A stretch of DNA of 64,000 nucleotides, from assembly GCA_019203745.1 (NCBI GenBank), contig CP078104.1, positions 1,834,501 to 1,898,500 on the forward strand, written 5' to 3'. Positions 11,285 to 20,502 of this stretch are shown here, piece after piece. The notes beneath the pieces were generated by a model. It did not search any database. It saw nothing but the letters and a program-made list of their open reading frames with translations, and was not told where the DNA came from. The position numbers were made by a program, and so were the translations under genes. How positions within the stretch are numbered: position 1 is the stretch's first letter; each line of letters opens with the position of its first letter. This stretch comes from Chryseobacterium sp. E1 (lineage in GTDB: Bacteria; Bacteroidota; Bacteroidia; Flavobacteriales; Weeksellaceae).

Positions 11285-11673
11285 TTAAACTCTTCTTCTT
11301 TTTGGTGGTCTACATCCGTTGTGTGGCATTGGAGTCACATCAACGATTTCGCTAACTTCAATTCCTGAATTGTGGATAGATCTGATCGCAGATTCTCTAC
11401 CTGCACCTGGACCTTTCACAAACACCTTTACTCTTCTTAAACCAGCTTCGTGAGCTACAGCAGAGCAATTTTCAGCTGCCATCTGAGCAGCAAATGGAGT
11501 ATTCTTTTTAGAACCTCTGAATCCCATTTTACCGGCAGAAGCCCAAGAGATAACCTCTCCGTTTTTATTTGTTAAAGAAATGATGATGTTATTGAAAGAA
11601 GACTGAATATGAGCTTCACCAATAGCTTCAACTTTTACTTTTCTTTTTTAACTACTTTAGTTTGTTTTGCCAT
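11285..11673 (-). CDS. rpsK: 30S ribosomal protein S11
   Basis: Platform protein of the small subunit near the mRNA exit. Begins [20 protein letters not shown] at 11673. It continues with [57 protein letters not shown] and the C-terminal [17 protein letters not shown] end (here [14 protein letters not shown]). The frame breaks in the T run at about 11644-11649, where one A of the coding strand is missing. About 129 residues restored. Confidence 0.96.
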
Positions 11674-11685
11674 AATTCCTAACGA

Positions 11686-12061
11686 TTATTTACTAGCTTT
11701 TTTCTTGTTAGCAACAGTTTTCTCTTCCCTTTACGTGTTCTAGAGTTGTTTTTCGTTCTCTGGCCTCTTAAAGGTAATCCAAGTCTGTGACGTATTCCTC
11801 GTTGGCATCCTATGTCCATCAATCTCTTGATGTTCAATTGCACTTCAGATCTCAATTCTCCTTCTACTTTTACGTTTTCAGAGATATATGTTCTGATTGC
11901 AGCCAATTCATCGTCATTCCATTCGTTGACTTTCTTGTCTTCGCTGATACCGGCAGCTTTAAGGATTTCAGAAGAAGTACTTCTTCCTACTCCATAGATG
12001 TAAGTTAAACCGATAACACCTCTTTTGTTTTTGGTAAATCAATACCTGCAATTCTCGCCAT
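11686..12061 (-). CDS. rpsM: 30S ribosomal protein S13
   Basis: Head protein that contacts tRNA and 50S bridge elements. Begins [20 protein letters not shown] and includes [39 protein letters not shown] and [19 protein letters not shown], ending ASK at 11686. Breaks at about 12030 (A run in LPKN) and at the T4 run 11718-11721 ([14 protein letters not shown]). About 126 residues when restored. Confidence 0.95.
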
Positions 12062-12069
12062 AATTTAAT

Positions 12070-12185
12070 GTTACCTTGTCTTTGTTTAAATTTTGGGTTC
12101 TTCTTGTTGATTACGAATAGTACACCTTTTCTGCGTACGATTTTGCAATCAGCGCTTCTTTTTTAATTGATGCTCTTACTTTCAT
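12070..12185 (-). CDS. rpmJ: 50S ribosomal protein L36
   Basis: Small zinc-ribbon protein of the large subunit. Begins [20 protein letters not shown] and continues [18 protein letters not shown], the normal 38-residue form with its single early Cys. A T6 run at 12159-12164 breaks the frame. The stop expected right after RQG is not in frame (reads GGT AAC), so a second lost T near 12072 is likely; the 3' end given is therefore approximate. Sits between infA and rpsM as usual. Confidence 0.9.
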
Positions 12186-12210
12186 TTTGATAGTATTTAT
12201 TTTTACAAAT

Positions 12211-12238
12211 GCCAAATGGAATGTGTATTCCATTTGGC
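12211..12238 (-). promoter_or_regulatory. Intercistronic hairpin between infA and rpmJ
   Basis: A perfect 12-base-pair stem, GCCAAATGGAAT / ATTCCATTTGGC with a GTGT loop, begins 8 bases after the infA stop. On the minus strand it is followed by ATTTGTAAAAA and not by a T tract, so it is a poor terminator. It may be an RNA processing or stability element, or a partial attenuator. Confidence 0.6.
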
Positions 12239-12246
12239 TAATTGTT

Positions 12247-12462
12247 TTAGTATCTAAATGTGATTCTCCCTTTTGTTAAATCATAGGGAGACATTTCTAG
12301 TTTTACCTTATCACCAGGTAAAAGTTTAATATAATGCATTCTCATTTTGCCGGAGATATGAGCAATAAGGATATGCCCATTTTCCAGCTCTACACGGAAC
12401 ATGGCGTTCGAAAGTGCTTCCACGATCACGCCATCTTGTTCAATATGTTTTTGTTTTGCCAT
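12247..12462 (-). CDS. infA: Translation initiation factor IF-1
   Basis: Intact, 71 residues, one S1/OB-fold domain: [59 protein letters not shown] and TKGRITFRY. Binds the A site of the 30S subunit during initiation. Lies between secY and rpmJ as in most bacteria. Confidence 0.97.
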   Translation of the reverse strand: MAKQKHIEQDGVIVEALSNAMFRVELENGHILIAHISGKMRMHYIKLLPGDKVKLEMSPYDLTKGRITFRY

Positions 12463-12575
12463 AAATTAATATCCAGTCGTTCTTGATAATTTAGACTGCA
12501 TTAAGCCATCATAGTGATGGTTCAGCAGATATGTATTAATCTGTTGAACTGTATCTAAAATTACACCCACCATAA

Positions 12576-13842
12576 TTAATAGGGACGTTCCCCGAAAAAT
12601 AGGGCAAACGCATCTGTCTGAACAAAGCTTCCATGCACAATTGCTGGAAGGACTGCAAAGATAGATAAAAAAATTGCACCTGGCAAGGTAATTTTTGATA
12701 AAATATCATCTAAATAATCAGCGGTCTCTTTTCCGGGTCTTACTTTCGGTACTAAACCTCCGTTTCTCTTTAAATCATCAGCCATCTGGTTTACCGGAAT
12801 CGTAATCGCAGTATAGAAAAATGAGAAGATAATAATTAATAGCGCAAACAATACGTTGTACTGCCAGCTAAAAACATTCTTGAAACCTGCAAGAAAAGTG
12901 TTAGACTCATCGAATTTTGTTAATAGTCCTGGTACGAACATCAATGCCTGGGCAAAGATAATCGGCATTACACCAGCAGCATTTACTTTCAATGGAATCC
13001 ATTGTCTTGCTCCCTGCATAAGATTTCTGTTTACACCTCCTCTTGCTTGAGCTCTGCTTACATACTGAATCGGAATTTTTCTAACAGCTACTGATAAGAT
13101 CACTGCTAAAAGAACTACCAACATCCAGAATAATACTTCAATAAGGATCATGATAGATCCCATTCCTCCTTTACCGTTCTGCACGGCCATCTCCTGTACG
13201 AATGCCTCAGGTAATCTTGAAAGGATCCCCACCATAATAAGGATAGAGATACCATTTCCGATTCCCTTGTCGGTAATCTTTTCACCTAGCCACATTGCGA
13301 ATACTGAACCGGCAACCAAAATAACAATACTTGGTAACCAGAACATGATTGAATTAGGCTCTACATAATATGCAGACTGGAACTGAGCATATGGTAAGAA
13401 TAATTGAGTAATAGAAGTTAAGTAAGAAGGTGCCTGTACCAGACAAACCCCGATCGTTAACCATCTTGTAATTTGGTTCAATGTATTTCTACCTGACTCT
13501 CCATCTTTCTGAAGCTTCTGAAGATAAGGAATAGCCATCCCCATCAACTGAACAATAATAGAAGCAGAAATATAAGGCATGATTCCTAACGCCATTACGG
13601 AAGCGTGGCTGAAAGCTCCCCGTAAACGACGAAAGCAAGCCAAGGAGACCTGCTCCTTGCTTGTTACCGCCTTGATTTTTATAATGCTCTAAGAGATCTC
13701 CCACCTCTGCAAGGTTAATTGCGGGAAGTGAGATATAAGATGCGAATCTATACACAAGGATAATTCCTAAAGTAAAGAGAATTTTATCTCTAAGTTCTTT
13801 AAGACTCCAAATATTTTTAAGTGTTTGTATAAATTCTTTCAT
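12576..13842 (-). CDS. secY: Preprotein translocase subunit SecY
   Basis: Channel-forming subunit of the Sec translocon, with ten transmembrane helices. It begins MKEFIQTLKNIWSLKELRDK. Landmarks are LGIMPYISASIIVQLM, KITDKGIGNGISILIMVGIL, the cytoplasmic loops with YVSRAQARGGVNRNLMQG and PLKVNAAGVMPIIFAQAL, and MADDLKRNGGLVPKVRPGKE. One break at a CCCC run (13618-13621), where a G of the coding strand is missing (FTGG-AFSHASVMA). About 423 residues restored, slightly short but within family range. Between rplO and infA as expected. Confidence 0.96.
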
Positions 13843-13851
13843 TAGTAAGTA

Positions 13852-14301
13852 TTATAAGGTAATTGCTTTTCCACCTGCCTTAGCAATAAGCTCTTCAGCA
13901 GATTTAGTGAATTTGTCAGCAGAGATTGAAACCGCAGATTTCAATTCTCCTCTACCCATAATTTTCACTAATTCGTTTTTAGAAATGATTCCGTTTTCTA
14001 CTAAAACTTCTTTCGTGATATCTCCAGTGATGGATTTGTTCTCGATTAAAGTTTGGATCGTATCAAGATTCACTCCTCTAAACTCTTTTCTGTTTACGTT
14101 TTTGAAACCGAATTTAGGTAATCTTCTTTGTAAAGGCATCTGTCCACCTTCGAAACCGATTTTCTGAGAATAACCAGCTCTAGATTTTTGACCTTTGTGT
14201 CCTTTTGTTGAAGTACCTCCTTTTCCAGTACCCTGACCTCTACCAATTCTTTTTGAGTTGAAAGTAGATCCTGCAGCAGGTTTTATGTTATTTAAATTCA
14301 T
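13852..14301 (-). CDS. rplO: 50S ribosomal protein L15
   Basis: Intact, 149 residues. The Gly/Arg/Lys-rich N-terminus GSTFNSKRIGRGQGTGKGGT and KGHKGQKSRAGYSQKIGFEG is the usual rRNA-binding arm. The globular part has PLQRRLPKFGF and ends AGGKAITL. It precedes secY by 9 bases. Confidence 0.97.
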   Translation of the reverse strand: MNLNNIKPAAGSTFNSKRIGRGQGTGKGGTSTKGHKGQKSRAGYSQKIGFEGGQMPLQRRLPKFGFKNVNRKEFRGVNLDTIQTLIENKSITGDITKEVLVENGIISKNELVKIMGRGELKSAVSISADKFTKSAEELIAKAGGKAITL

Positions 14302-14322
14302 TTTAATTTCTCTTTTATAAAA

Positions 14323-14499
14323 TTATTTTTGAACTTCCAGTAAGTGACCCACAGCAGCTATCATTCCTAAGATAGAAGGAGTAGCTTCGTGTTCTACAAC
14401 TTGGTGAAGTTTTTTTAATCCTAATGCTTCAAGCGTTCTCTTTTGGGTTTTTGTTCTACCAATAGCGCTTCTTACTTGCTTTACTTTAATTGTTGCCAT
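14323..14499 (-). CDS. rpmD: 50S ribosomal protein L30
   Basis: A 58-residue intact gene: MATIKVKQVRSAIGRTKTQK, then LEALGLKKLHQVVEHEATPS, ILGMIAAVGHLLEVQK. Lies between rpsE (11 bases upstream) and rplO. Standard short bacterial L30. Confidence 0.95.
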   Translation of the reverse strand: MATIKVKQVRSAIGRTKTQKRTLEALGLKKLHQVVEHEATPSILGMIAAVGHLLEVQK

Positions 14500-14510
14500 T
14501 GTTTTAATTA

Positions 14511-15032
14511 TTAACCGTTAAACACTTTACTTAGAGAAACTCCTCTCATTCTAGCGATTTCTTCAGGTCTTCTGATATCCAATAACGCTTTAAAAGTAGC
14601 TTTCACCACGTTGTGAGGGTTAGAAGATCCTTTAGATTTTGAAAGGATATCGTGAATACCAGCTGATTCCAATACCGCTCTTACCGCACCACCGGCGATA
14701 AGTCCTGTACCGTGAGAAGCAGGTCTTAAGAAGATATCTGCACCACCGTATCTAGCAGTAGTCTGGTGAGGAATAGTGTGGTTCATTACAGGAACCTTAA
14801 CAAGGTTTTTCTTAGCGTCTTCAACTGCTTTAGCAATTGCAGAAGCAACCTCTTTAGATTTTCCTAAACCGAAACCGATTACTCCATCTTCGTTACCTAC
14901 CACTACGATAGCAGAAAATCCGAAAGCTCTACCTCCTTTTGTTACTTTTGTTACTCTGTTAACAGCTACGAGACGATCTTTTAATTCTAATCCTCCCGGT
15001 TTTACTCTTTCTATATTATCTAGTCCTAACAT
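14511..15032 (-). CDS. rpsE: 30S ribosomal protein S5
   Basis: Intact, 173 residues. Starts [20 protein letters not shown]. The double-stranded-RNA-binding-like domain is seen in [20 protein letters not shown], and the C-terminal part in [20 protein letters not shown] and [16 protein letters not shown]. Takes part in decoding accuracy at the mRNA entry site. Between rplR and rpmD. Confidence 0.97.
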   Translation of the reverse strand: MLGLDNIERVKPGGLELKDRLVAVNRVTKVTKGGRAFGFSAIVVVGNEDGVIGFGLGKSKEVASAIAKAVEDAKKNLVKVPVMNHTIPHQTTARYGGADIFLRPASHGTGLIAGGAVRAVLESAGIHDILSKSKGSSNPHNVVKATFKALLDIRRPEEIARMRGVSLSKVFNG

Positions 15033-15051
15033 ATTTTCCGAAATTTAATGA

Positions 15052-15402
15052 TTAGAATTTAAGTCCTCCTTCTCGCACCATCTGCTAGAGCTTTCACTCT
15101 ACCGTGGTATACGAAACCGTTTCTGTCGAATACAATATTTTCGATTCCTGCAGCGATAGCTTTAGCAGCAATAGCTTTACCAACAGCAGCAGAAACTTCT
15201 GTCTTAGTACCTTTAGCATCTACACCTTTCTCTCTTGAAGAAGCTGATGCTAGAGTTGTACCGTTTTTATCGTCGATTAACTGAGCGTAAATTTCCTTAT
15301 TACTTTTGTATACAGATAATCTTGGCAATTCAGAAGAACCAGAGATTTTTCCTCTTACTCTTCTTTTGATTCTTATTCTTTTTCTAATTTACTTAATGCC
15401 AT
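15052..15402 (-). CDS. rplR: 50S ribosomal protein L18
   Basis: 5S rRNA-binding protein. Begins [20 protein letters not shown] at 15402, with the typical [38 protein letters not shown] and [22 protein letters not shown], ending GGLKF at 15052. Two breaks, both single-base losses: T5 at 15380-15384 and G-rich stretch near 15070. About 117 residues when restored. Confidence 0.95.
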
Positions 15403-15417
15403 AATACTTATAATTTA

Positions 15418-15962
15418 TTAAGCAGATTTACCAGCTTTACGTCTAACATTTTCACCAACGAATCTTACACCTTTTCCTTTGTATGGCTCAGGCTTTCTGA
15501 AAGAACGGATCTTTGCAGTAACCATTCCTAGAAGTTGCTTGTCATGAGACGTTAAAGTAATAATTGGGTTTTACCTTTTTCAGTCAATGTATCAACTTTT
15601 ACTTCGCTTGGAAGTTCTAATACGATACCGTGAGAGAATCCTAAAGCCAACTCAAGTTTTTGACCTGCGTGAGAAGCTCTGTATCCTACCCCTACTAGTT
15701 CTAGTTTCTTTTCGAAACCTTCTGAAACACCAACAATCATGTTGTTGATCAACGCTCTGTATAAACCGTGAAGCGCTTTGTGTTGTTTAGAATCAGATGG
15801 TCTGTTTACGTTAAGTTCACCATCTTTCTGTTCTAAAGTAATTCCTGCAGTAAGCTCCTGAGAAAGTTCTCCTTTAGCTCCTTTTACAGTTACTACACCG
15901 TTGTTTTCAGTGATTGTAACTCCTGCTGGAATTGTTATAATTGCTTTACCAATTCTTGACAT
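15418..15962 (-). CDS. rplF: 50S ribosomal protein L6
   Basis: Two-domain protein near the GTPase centre. Begins [20 protein letters not shown], with [20 protein letters not shown] and [20 protein letters not shown]. After a break at T4 15573-15576 ([16 protein letters not shown]) the second domain follows with [17 protein letters not shown] and [13 protein letters not shown]. About 181 residues restored. Confidence 0.96.
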
Positions 15963-15979
15963 TTTCCTCTGATTAAAAA

Positions 15980-16378
15980 TTAATAAACATAGCAGATTAC
16001 TTCACCGCCTACTTTCTCTTCTCTAGCTTTCTTGTCAGTCATTACTCCTTTAGAAGTAGAGATGATAGAAATACCCAAACCGTTTAGTACTCTTGGAAGC
16101 TCAGCTGAACCTTTGTACTGTCTCAAACCTGGTCTAGAAGCTCTTTGAATAGACTTGATAGCAGGTTTGTTAGTTTGCTTATCGTACTTTAAAGCGATTT
16201 TGATCACTCCTTGAACAGCGTTATCTTCAAACTTGTAGTTTAAGATATACCCTTGATCAAATAGGATCTTAGTAATCTCCTTTTTGATTTTCGATGCAGG
16301 AATTTCCACCACTTTGTGGCCTGCGCTTTGTGCGTTCCTTACTCTTGTTAGGAAATCTGAAATTGGATCTGTTACCAT
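15980..16378 (-). CDS. rpsH: 30S ribosomal protein S8
   Basis: Intact, 132 residues: MVTDPISDFLTRVRNAQSAG, the central ASRPGLRQYKGSAELPRVLN, and the C-terminal SIISTSKGVMTDKKAREEKV with GGEVICYVY. Central-domain 16S rRNA binder and translational repressor of the spc operon in enterobacteria; that regulation is not established for Bacteroidota. Follows rpsN after an unusually long gap (146 bases) that holds a hairpin. Confidence 0.97.
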   Translation of the reverse strand: MVTDPISDFLTRVRNAQSAGHKVVEIPASKIKKEITKILFDQGYILNYKFEDNAVQGVIKIALKYDKQTNKPAIKSIQRASRPGLRQYKGSAELPRVLNGLGISIISTSKGVMTDKKAREEKVGGEVICYVY

Positions 16379-16435
16379 TTTTCTTTTATAAATTATTGGT
16401 TAAAGAACAATCAGTATTGAAAAGACTTGAAGATT

Positions 16436-16473
16436 AAAATATCAGACTTCAGAAATCTTCGGTCTGATATTTT
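16436..16473 (-). promoter_or_regulatory. Intercistronic hairpin between rpsN and rpsH
   Basis: A 12-base-pair perfect stem (AAAATATCAGAC at 16436-16447 with GTCTGATATTTT at 16462-16473) closing a 14-base loop. Both arms end in A/T. No T tract follows on the minus strand, so transcription probably passes through. It sits alone in the 146-base gap and could serve RNA processing or regulation of rpsH onwards. Confidence 0.55.
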
Positions 16474-16524
16474 TATTCTTTAGTATCCTGACAACTTAAT
16501 TGTCCCGATTTTAATTAGTAATTA

Positions 16525-16794
16525 TTACCAACTAGCTTTTCTTACACCTGGGATAAGACCGTTGTTTGCCATTTCTCTGAAAGTTACTCTGGAAATACCG
16601 AACGTTCTCATGTATCCTCTTGGTCTACCTGTTAGTTTACATCTGTTGTGTAATCTTACAGGAGAAGCATTTTTAGGCAATTTTTGAAGTCCTTCGTAAT
16701 CACCAGCTTCTTTAAGAGCTTGTCTTTTAGCAGCGTATTTAGCAACTAGTGCTTCTCTTTTGCGCTCACGCGCTTTCATTGATTCTTTAGCCAT
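16525..16794 (-). CDS. rpsN: 30S ribosomal protein S14, zinc-free long form
   Basis: Intact, 89 residues: [40 protein letters not shown] and [20 protein letters not shown]. It has only one Cys in the region where the C+ form would have a CxxC pair, so it is the C-minus form that needs no zinc. It follows rplE by 3 bases. Confidence 0.96.
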   Translation of the reverse strand: MAKESMKARERKREALVAKYAAKRQALKEAGDYEGLQKLPKNASPVRLHNRCKLTGRPRGYMRTFGISRVTFREMANNGLIPGVRKASW

Positions 16795-16797
16795 TTC

Positions 16798-17349
16798 TTA
16801 GTTCTTTTTAAATGGTAAACCGAAGTGAGTTAATAATGCTTTAGCTTCTTTATCTGTTTTCGCAGAAGTAACGAAAGTGATGTCCATCCCTTGGATTTTT
16901 TTCACTTTGTCAATTACGATTTCAGGGAAGATAATCTGCTCAGTAATACCTAGGTTGTAGTTACCTCTACCATCGAAACCATCAGCTTTGATTCCAGAGA
17001 AATCTCTGATACGAGGCAAAGCAGAAGAAGTAAGTCTGTCTAAGAATTCATACATCTGGTTTCCTCTAAGGGTAACTTTTGCACCTACCGGCATACCTTT
17101 TCTCAATTTGAAAGCAGCTTCGTCTTTCTTAGAGATTGTACCAACAGCCTTTTGACCTGTGATATTTGTAAGCTCTTCTACAGCATAATCAATGATTTTC
17201 TTGTCTGCAGTAGCATCACCTAAACCTTGTGATACAACGATTTTCTCTAATTTAGGTACTTGCATTACTGACTTATACCCGAATTCTTCCATCATTGCAG
17301 GAACAATTGTCTCTTTATATGCTTTTTTGGGTCTTGCTATATATTCCAT
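16798..17349 (-). CDS. rplE: 50S ribosomal protein L5
   Basis: Intact, 183 residues: [60 protein letters not shown], the conserved [20 protein letters not shown], and [20 protein letters not shown] near the end. Binds 5S rRNA and contacts P-site tRNA. Between rplX and rpsN. Confidence 0.97.
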   Translation of the reverse strand: MEYIARPKKAYKETIVPAMMEEFGYKSVMQVPKLEKIVVSQGLGDATADKKIIDYAVEELTNITGQKAVGTISKKDEAAFKLRKGMPVGAKVTLRGNQMYEFLDRLTSSALPRIRDFSGIKADGFDGRGNYNLGITEQIIFPEIVIDKVKKIQGMDITFVTSAKTDKEAKALLTHFGLPFKKN

Positions 17350-17362
17350 GTGTTATTTAAAA

Positions 17363-17689
17363 TTATAAAGTTTCACCCGTTTTTTTGTTGATTCTTACTT
17401 TCTTATCTCCTTCGATTTTGTAACCTACTTTGATAGCTTTTCCGTCTTTACCAACTAAAGCTACGTTTGAGATATGAATAGAAGCTTCTCTTTCAACGAT
17501 TCCTCCTTGAGGATTTGAAGCTGAAGGCTTAACGTGCTTTTTGATGATGTTAAGTCCTGCAACAACTACTCTAGGGTCTCTTCCTTCTTTCTTGATCACT
17601 TCAATAACTTCACCAGTCTTACCTTTGATATCTTTCTTACCAGTAGTAATGATTACGTTATCTCCTCTTTTTATTTTTAACTTTGACAT
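17363..17689 (-). CDS. rplX: 50S ribosomal protein L24
   Basis: Intact, 108 residues, with the KOW motif in IKRGDNVIITTGKKDIKGKT and GEVIEVIKKEGRDPRVVVAG, then NIIKKHVKPSASNPQGGIVE and the C-terminal VRINKKTGETL. Early assembly protein of the large subunit. Between rplN and rplE. Confidence 0.97.
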   Translation of the reverse strand: MSKLKIKRGDNVIITTGKKDIKGKTGEVIEVIKKEGRDPRVVVAGLNIIKKHVKPSASNPQGGIVEREASIHISNVALVGKDGKAIKVGYKIEGDKKVRINKKTGETL

Positions 17690-17710
17690 TTCTTTAAAAA
17701 ATTTTAAAAA

Positions 17711-18078
17711 TTAAAGTACTTCAGGAGCTAATGAAATGATTTTCATATATTCTTTGTCTCTCAACTCACGAGCAACCGGTCCGAAAACACGCGTTCCTCT
17801 CATTTCTCCTGCTGCGTTTAGTAATACACAAGCATTGTCGTCGAATTTGATGTATGAACCATCTTTTCTTCTTACTGCTTTTTTAGTTCTTACTACTACA
17901 GCTTTAGATACCTGACCTTTTTTGCGTTTCCTGATGGTGTAGAATCTTTGATCGTAACAACGATTTTATCACCAACTGAAGCATATCTTCTTCTGGTTCC
18001 TCCCAGAACTCTGATAACTAGTACTTCTTTTGCACCTGTATTATCAGCAACTTTTAATCTTGATTCTGTTTGTAACAT
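17711..18078 (-). CDS. rplN: 50S ribosomal protein L14
   Basis: Begins [20 protein letters not shown] and includes [20 protein letters not shown] and [20 protein letters not shown]. After a break in the T6 run at 17918-17923 the C-terminal half follows ([40 protein letters not shown]), ending SLAPEVL at 17711. 122 residues when restored, the normal length. Confidence 0.96.
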
Positions 18079-18080
18079 TA

Positions 18081-18335
18081 TTACTTAGCTTTTTCAATGA
18101 TTCTTACTAATCTCCATCTCTTGCTCTTACTCAAAGGTCTAGTTTCAGAAATTAAAACTGTATCCCCCTCGTTGCACTCATTGTTCTCGTCGTGTGCAGT
18201 ATATTTTTTCGTTTTCAAAACGAATTTACCGTACATCGGGTGCTTTACTCTTGTAGTCTCGCTAACAACAATAGTTTTTTCCATTTTATTGCTGGAAACC
18301 ACTCCGATTCTTTCTTTTCTTAAATTTCTATCCAT
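18081..18335 (-). CDS. rpsQ: 30S ribosomal protein S17
   Basis: Intact, 84 residues, OB-fold: [40 protein letters not shown] and [20 protein letters not shown]. Its stop lies 2 bases before the rplN start. Confidence 0.97.
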   Translation of the reverse strand: MDRNLRKERIGVVSSNKMEKTIVVSETTRVKHPMYGKFVLKTKKYTAHDENNECNEGDTVLISETRPLSKSKRWRLVRIIEKAK

Positions 18336-18347
18336 TGTAAAATGAAA

Positions 18348-18533
18348 TTATTGTTTGTTAGTTAACTCAGTATTTAGTCTAGCGATTGTTTTTCTCAAAT
18401 CTCTGATTTGAATCGGGTTTTCAATTGGGCTGATTGCATGAGCCAATTTCAATTTAGAATATTGAGCTTTTGCTTCAGTTAATTGAGCTTGAATGTCACC
18501 CGCGCTTAAATTTTTAATATCAGCTTTTTTCAT
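18348..18533 (-). CDS. rpmC: 50S ribosomal protein L29
   Basis: 61 residues from MKKADIKNLSAGDIQAQL. I chose this ATG over the one three codons upstream because it matches the family N-terminus. The two-helix protein shows KAQYSKLKLAHAISPIENPI and IRDLRKTIARLNTELTNKQ. Located beside L23 at the exit tunnel. Between rplP and rpsQ. Confidence 0.95.
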   Translation of the reverse strand: MKKADIKNLSAGDIQAQLTEAKAQYSKLKLAHAISPIENPIQIRDLRKTIARLNTELTNKQ

Positions 18534-18545
18534 TGTATTCAAAGA

Positions 18546-18969
18546 TTAAAGAGGTTTAACAAAATCGTTAGCAACGATGAATTTAGTAACTACTGGTAAT
18601 TTTTGTGCAGCAAGTCTAAGAGCTTCTTTCGCAACTTCGTAAGGAACTCCACCTACTTCGAACATAATTTTACCTGGTTTTACTACAGCTACCCAGTATT
18701 CAACAGCACCTTTACCTTTACCCATCCTTACTTCGGCTGGTTTCTTAGTAATTGGCTTATCCGGGAAGATTTTGATCCATAGTTGACCTTCTCTCTTCAT
18801 ATATCTTGTCGCAGCAATACGAGCAGCTTCAATTTGTCTTGCAGTGATCCAAGCCCCTCAGTTGCTTTGATCCCAAAAGTTCCGTAAGCAAGTTGACTAC
18901 CTCTTTGGGCATTCCCTTCATCTTCATCTTGTGAACTCTACGGAATTTGGTTCTTTTTGGTTGTAACAT
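18546..18969 (-). CDS. rplP: 50S ribosomal protein L16
   Basis: Begins [20 protein letters not shown] at 18969, then [60 protein letters not shown] and [20 protein letters not shown]. Two single-base losses, near 18917 and near 18858, break the N-terminal third. About 141 residues when restored. The Arg of GSQLAYG-region modification cannot be judged. Confidence 0.96.
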
Positions 18970-18980
18970 AATTTCTAAAT

Positions 18981-19008
18981 TTTAGATTTTAGATTTTAGA
19001 TTTTAGAT
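18981..19008. repeat. Four tandem copies of TTTAGAT in rpsC-rplP gap
   Basis: Four perfect head-to-tail 7-base units occupy 18981-19008 in the 97-base gap between rpsC and rplP. A near-complementary stretch, ATCTAAAATTTT, at about 19055-19066 could pair with any of the copies (AAATTTTAGAT at 18977-18987), giving a long AU-rich hairpin with slippage registers. Copy number is likely to vary between strains. Confidence 0.85.
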
Positions 19009-19066
19009 TTTTTTAATTTTAAAAAAGTAACGGTAATTTAAAATTCAAAATTTCTAATCTAAAATT

Positions 19067-19815
19067 TTAATTATTATTGTTATTGTTGTTGTTTTTTCTA
19101 GGTCTTCTGTTGTCTCTGTCTCCTCCTCTGTTTCCTCTGTCTGACTGACCTCCTTTTTTCTGTTGTCCCACTAGTGGAGAAAGTTCTCTTTACCGTAAAC
19201 TTCACCTTTCATGATCCAAACTTTTACTCCTAGTCTACCGTAAGTAGTGTGAGCTTCTGCCCAGTGATAATCGATATCAGCTCTGAAAGTTGACAATGGA
19301 ATTCTTCCTTCTTTGAAAGATTCTGATCTTGCCATCTCAGCTCCGTTCAATCTACCAGAGATCTGAACTTTGATACCTTCAGCACCCATTCTCATAGTAC
19401 TTGCCATTGCCATTTTAACAGCTCTTCTGTAAGAAATTCTGTTTTCAATTTGCTTAGAAATACTATCAGCAACTAGTACAGCATCTAATTCAGGTCTTTT
19501 GATTTCGAAGATGTTGATTTGAATATCCTTACCTGTAAGTTTCTTCAATTCTTCTTTCAATTTATCAACTTCCTGACCTCCTTTACCGATGATAAGTCCC
19601 GGTCTAGCAGTAGTGATTGTAACTGTTACTAATTTAAGGGTTCTTTCAATAAAGATTTTTGAAATACCACCTTTAGATAATCTAGCCTCAAGGTATCTTC
19701 TGATTTTGTAGTCTTCAGCGATTCTGTCTCCATAATCGTTTCCACCAAACCAGTTAGAATCCCATCCTCTGATGATACCTAATCTATTACCAATTGGATT
19801 TGTCTTCTGTCCCAT
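19067..19815 (-). CDS. rpsC: 30S ribosomal protein S3 with Asn-rich tail
   Basis: mRNA-entry protein with KH domain: [20 protein letters not shown], the KH motif in [20 protein letters not shown], and [22 protein letters not shown] region here as [21 protein letters not shown] lost A near 19189 breaks the frame at EVYGK-RELSPL. The restored C-terminus is [20 protein letters not shown], then [13 protein letters not shown], ending at 19067. About 249 residues. The Gly/Arg/Asp tail with seven Asn is longer than in most bacteria and is encoded by AAC/AAT repeats. Confidence 0.95.
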
Positions 19816-19822
19816 ACCTTGA

Positions 19823-20221
19823 TTAATTTTCTTTATTACCTAAGATTAATGTAACGTGGTTAGATCTTTTTCTGATTCTATACCCTCTACCTTGTGGAGC
19901 TGGTCTTAGTCTCTTCAATTGTCTTGCGCTATCCACGAAGATTTCTTTAACGATAAGGTTAGCTTCTTCAATATCCGCACCTTCGTTTTTCACCTGCCAG
20001 TTTGCCATAGCAGAAAGAAGTAATTTTTCTAACTTGTTAGAAGCATCCTTCTTAGAATATTTTAGGATATAAAGAGCTTTATCTACCTGCTCTCCTCTAA
20101 TGATATCAGCAACTAATCTCATTTTTCTTGGAGAAGACGGGCAATTATTTAATGAAGCTTTTACAACGTCTTTGTTAGCTTCTTTTCTTGCGATTGAACT
20201 ATCTTGTTTTCTTGATCCCAT
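19823..20221 (-). CDS. rplV: 50S ribosomal protein L22
   Basis: Intact, 132 residues: [40 protein letters not shown], and the exit-tunnel beta-hairpin [20 protein letters not shown] followed by [11 protein letters not shown]. Macrolide contacts map to this hairpin in other bacteria. Starts 2 bases after rpsS. Confidence 0.97.
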   Translation of the reverse strand: MGSRKQDSSIARKEANKDVVKASLNNCPSSPRKMRLVADIIRGEQVDKALYILKYSKKDASNKLEKLLLSAMANWQVKNEGADIEEANLIVKEIFVDSARQLKRLRPAPQGRGYRIRKRSNHVTLILGNKEN

Positions 20222-20223
20222 GA

Positions 20224-20500
20224 TTATCTGCTTCCTTTGTTTTTGTTACCACCATGACCTCTGAAAGATCTTGTTGGAGAAAATTCGCCTAACTTGTGAC
20301 CAACCATGTTTTCTGTAACGTAAACTGGGATAAAAGATTTCCGTTGTGTACAGCAATAGTTTGTCCTACGAAGTCCGGAGAGATCATAGATGCTCTAGAC
20401 CAAGTTTTGATAACTGTCTTCTTACCAGACTCTATATTTGCCTGAACCTTCTTATCTAAAGTATGATGAATGAACGGTCCTTTTTAAGTGATCTTGCCAT
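20224..20500 (-). CDS. rpsS: 30S ribosomal protein S19
   Basis: Begins [20 protein letters not shown], then [40 protein letters not shown] and [20 protein letters not shown], ending SR. Two A-run losses break it, near 20480 and near 20339. 92 residues restored, the normal length. Head protein next to S13. Confidence 0.95.
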
Positions 20501-20502
20501 AA

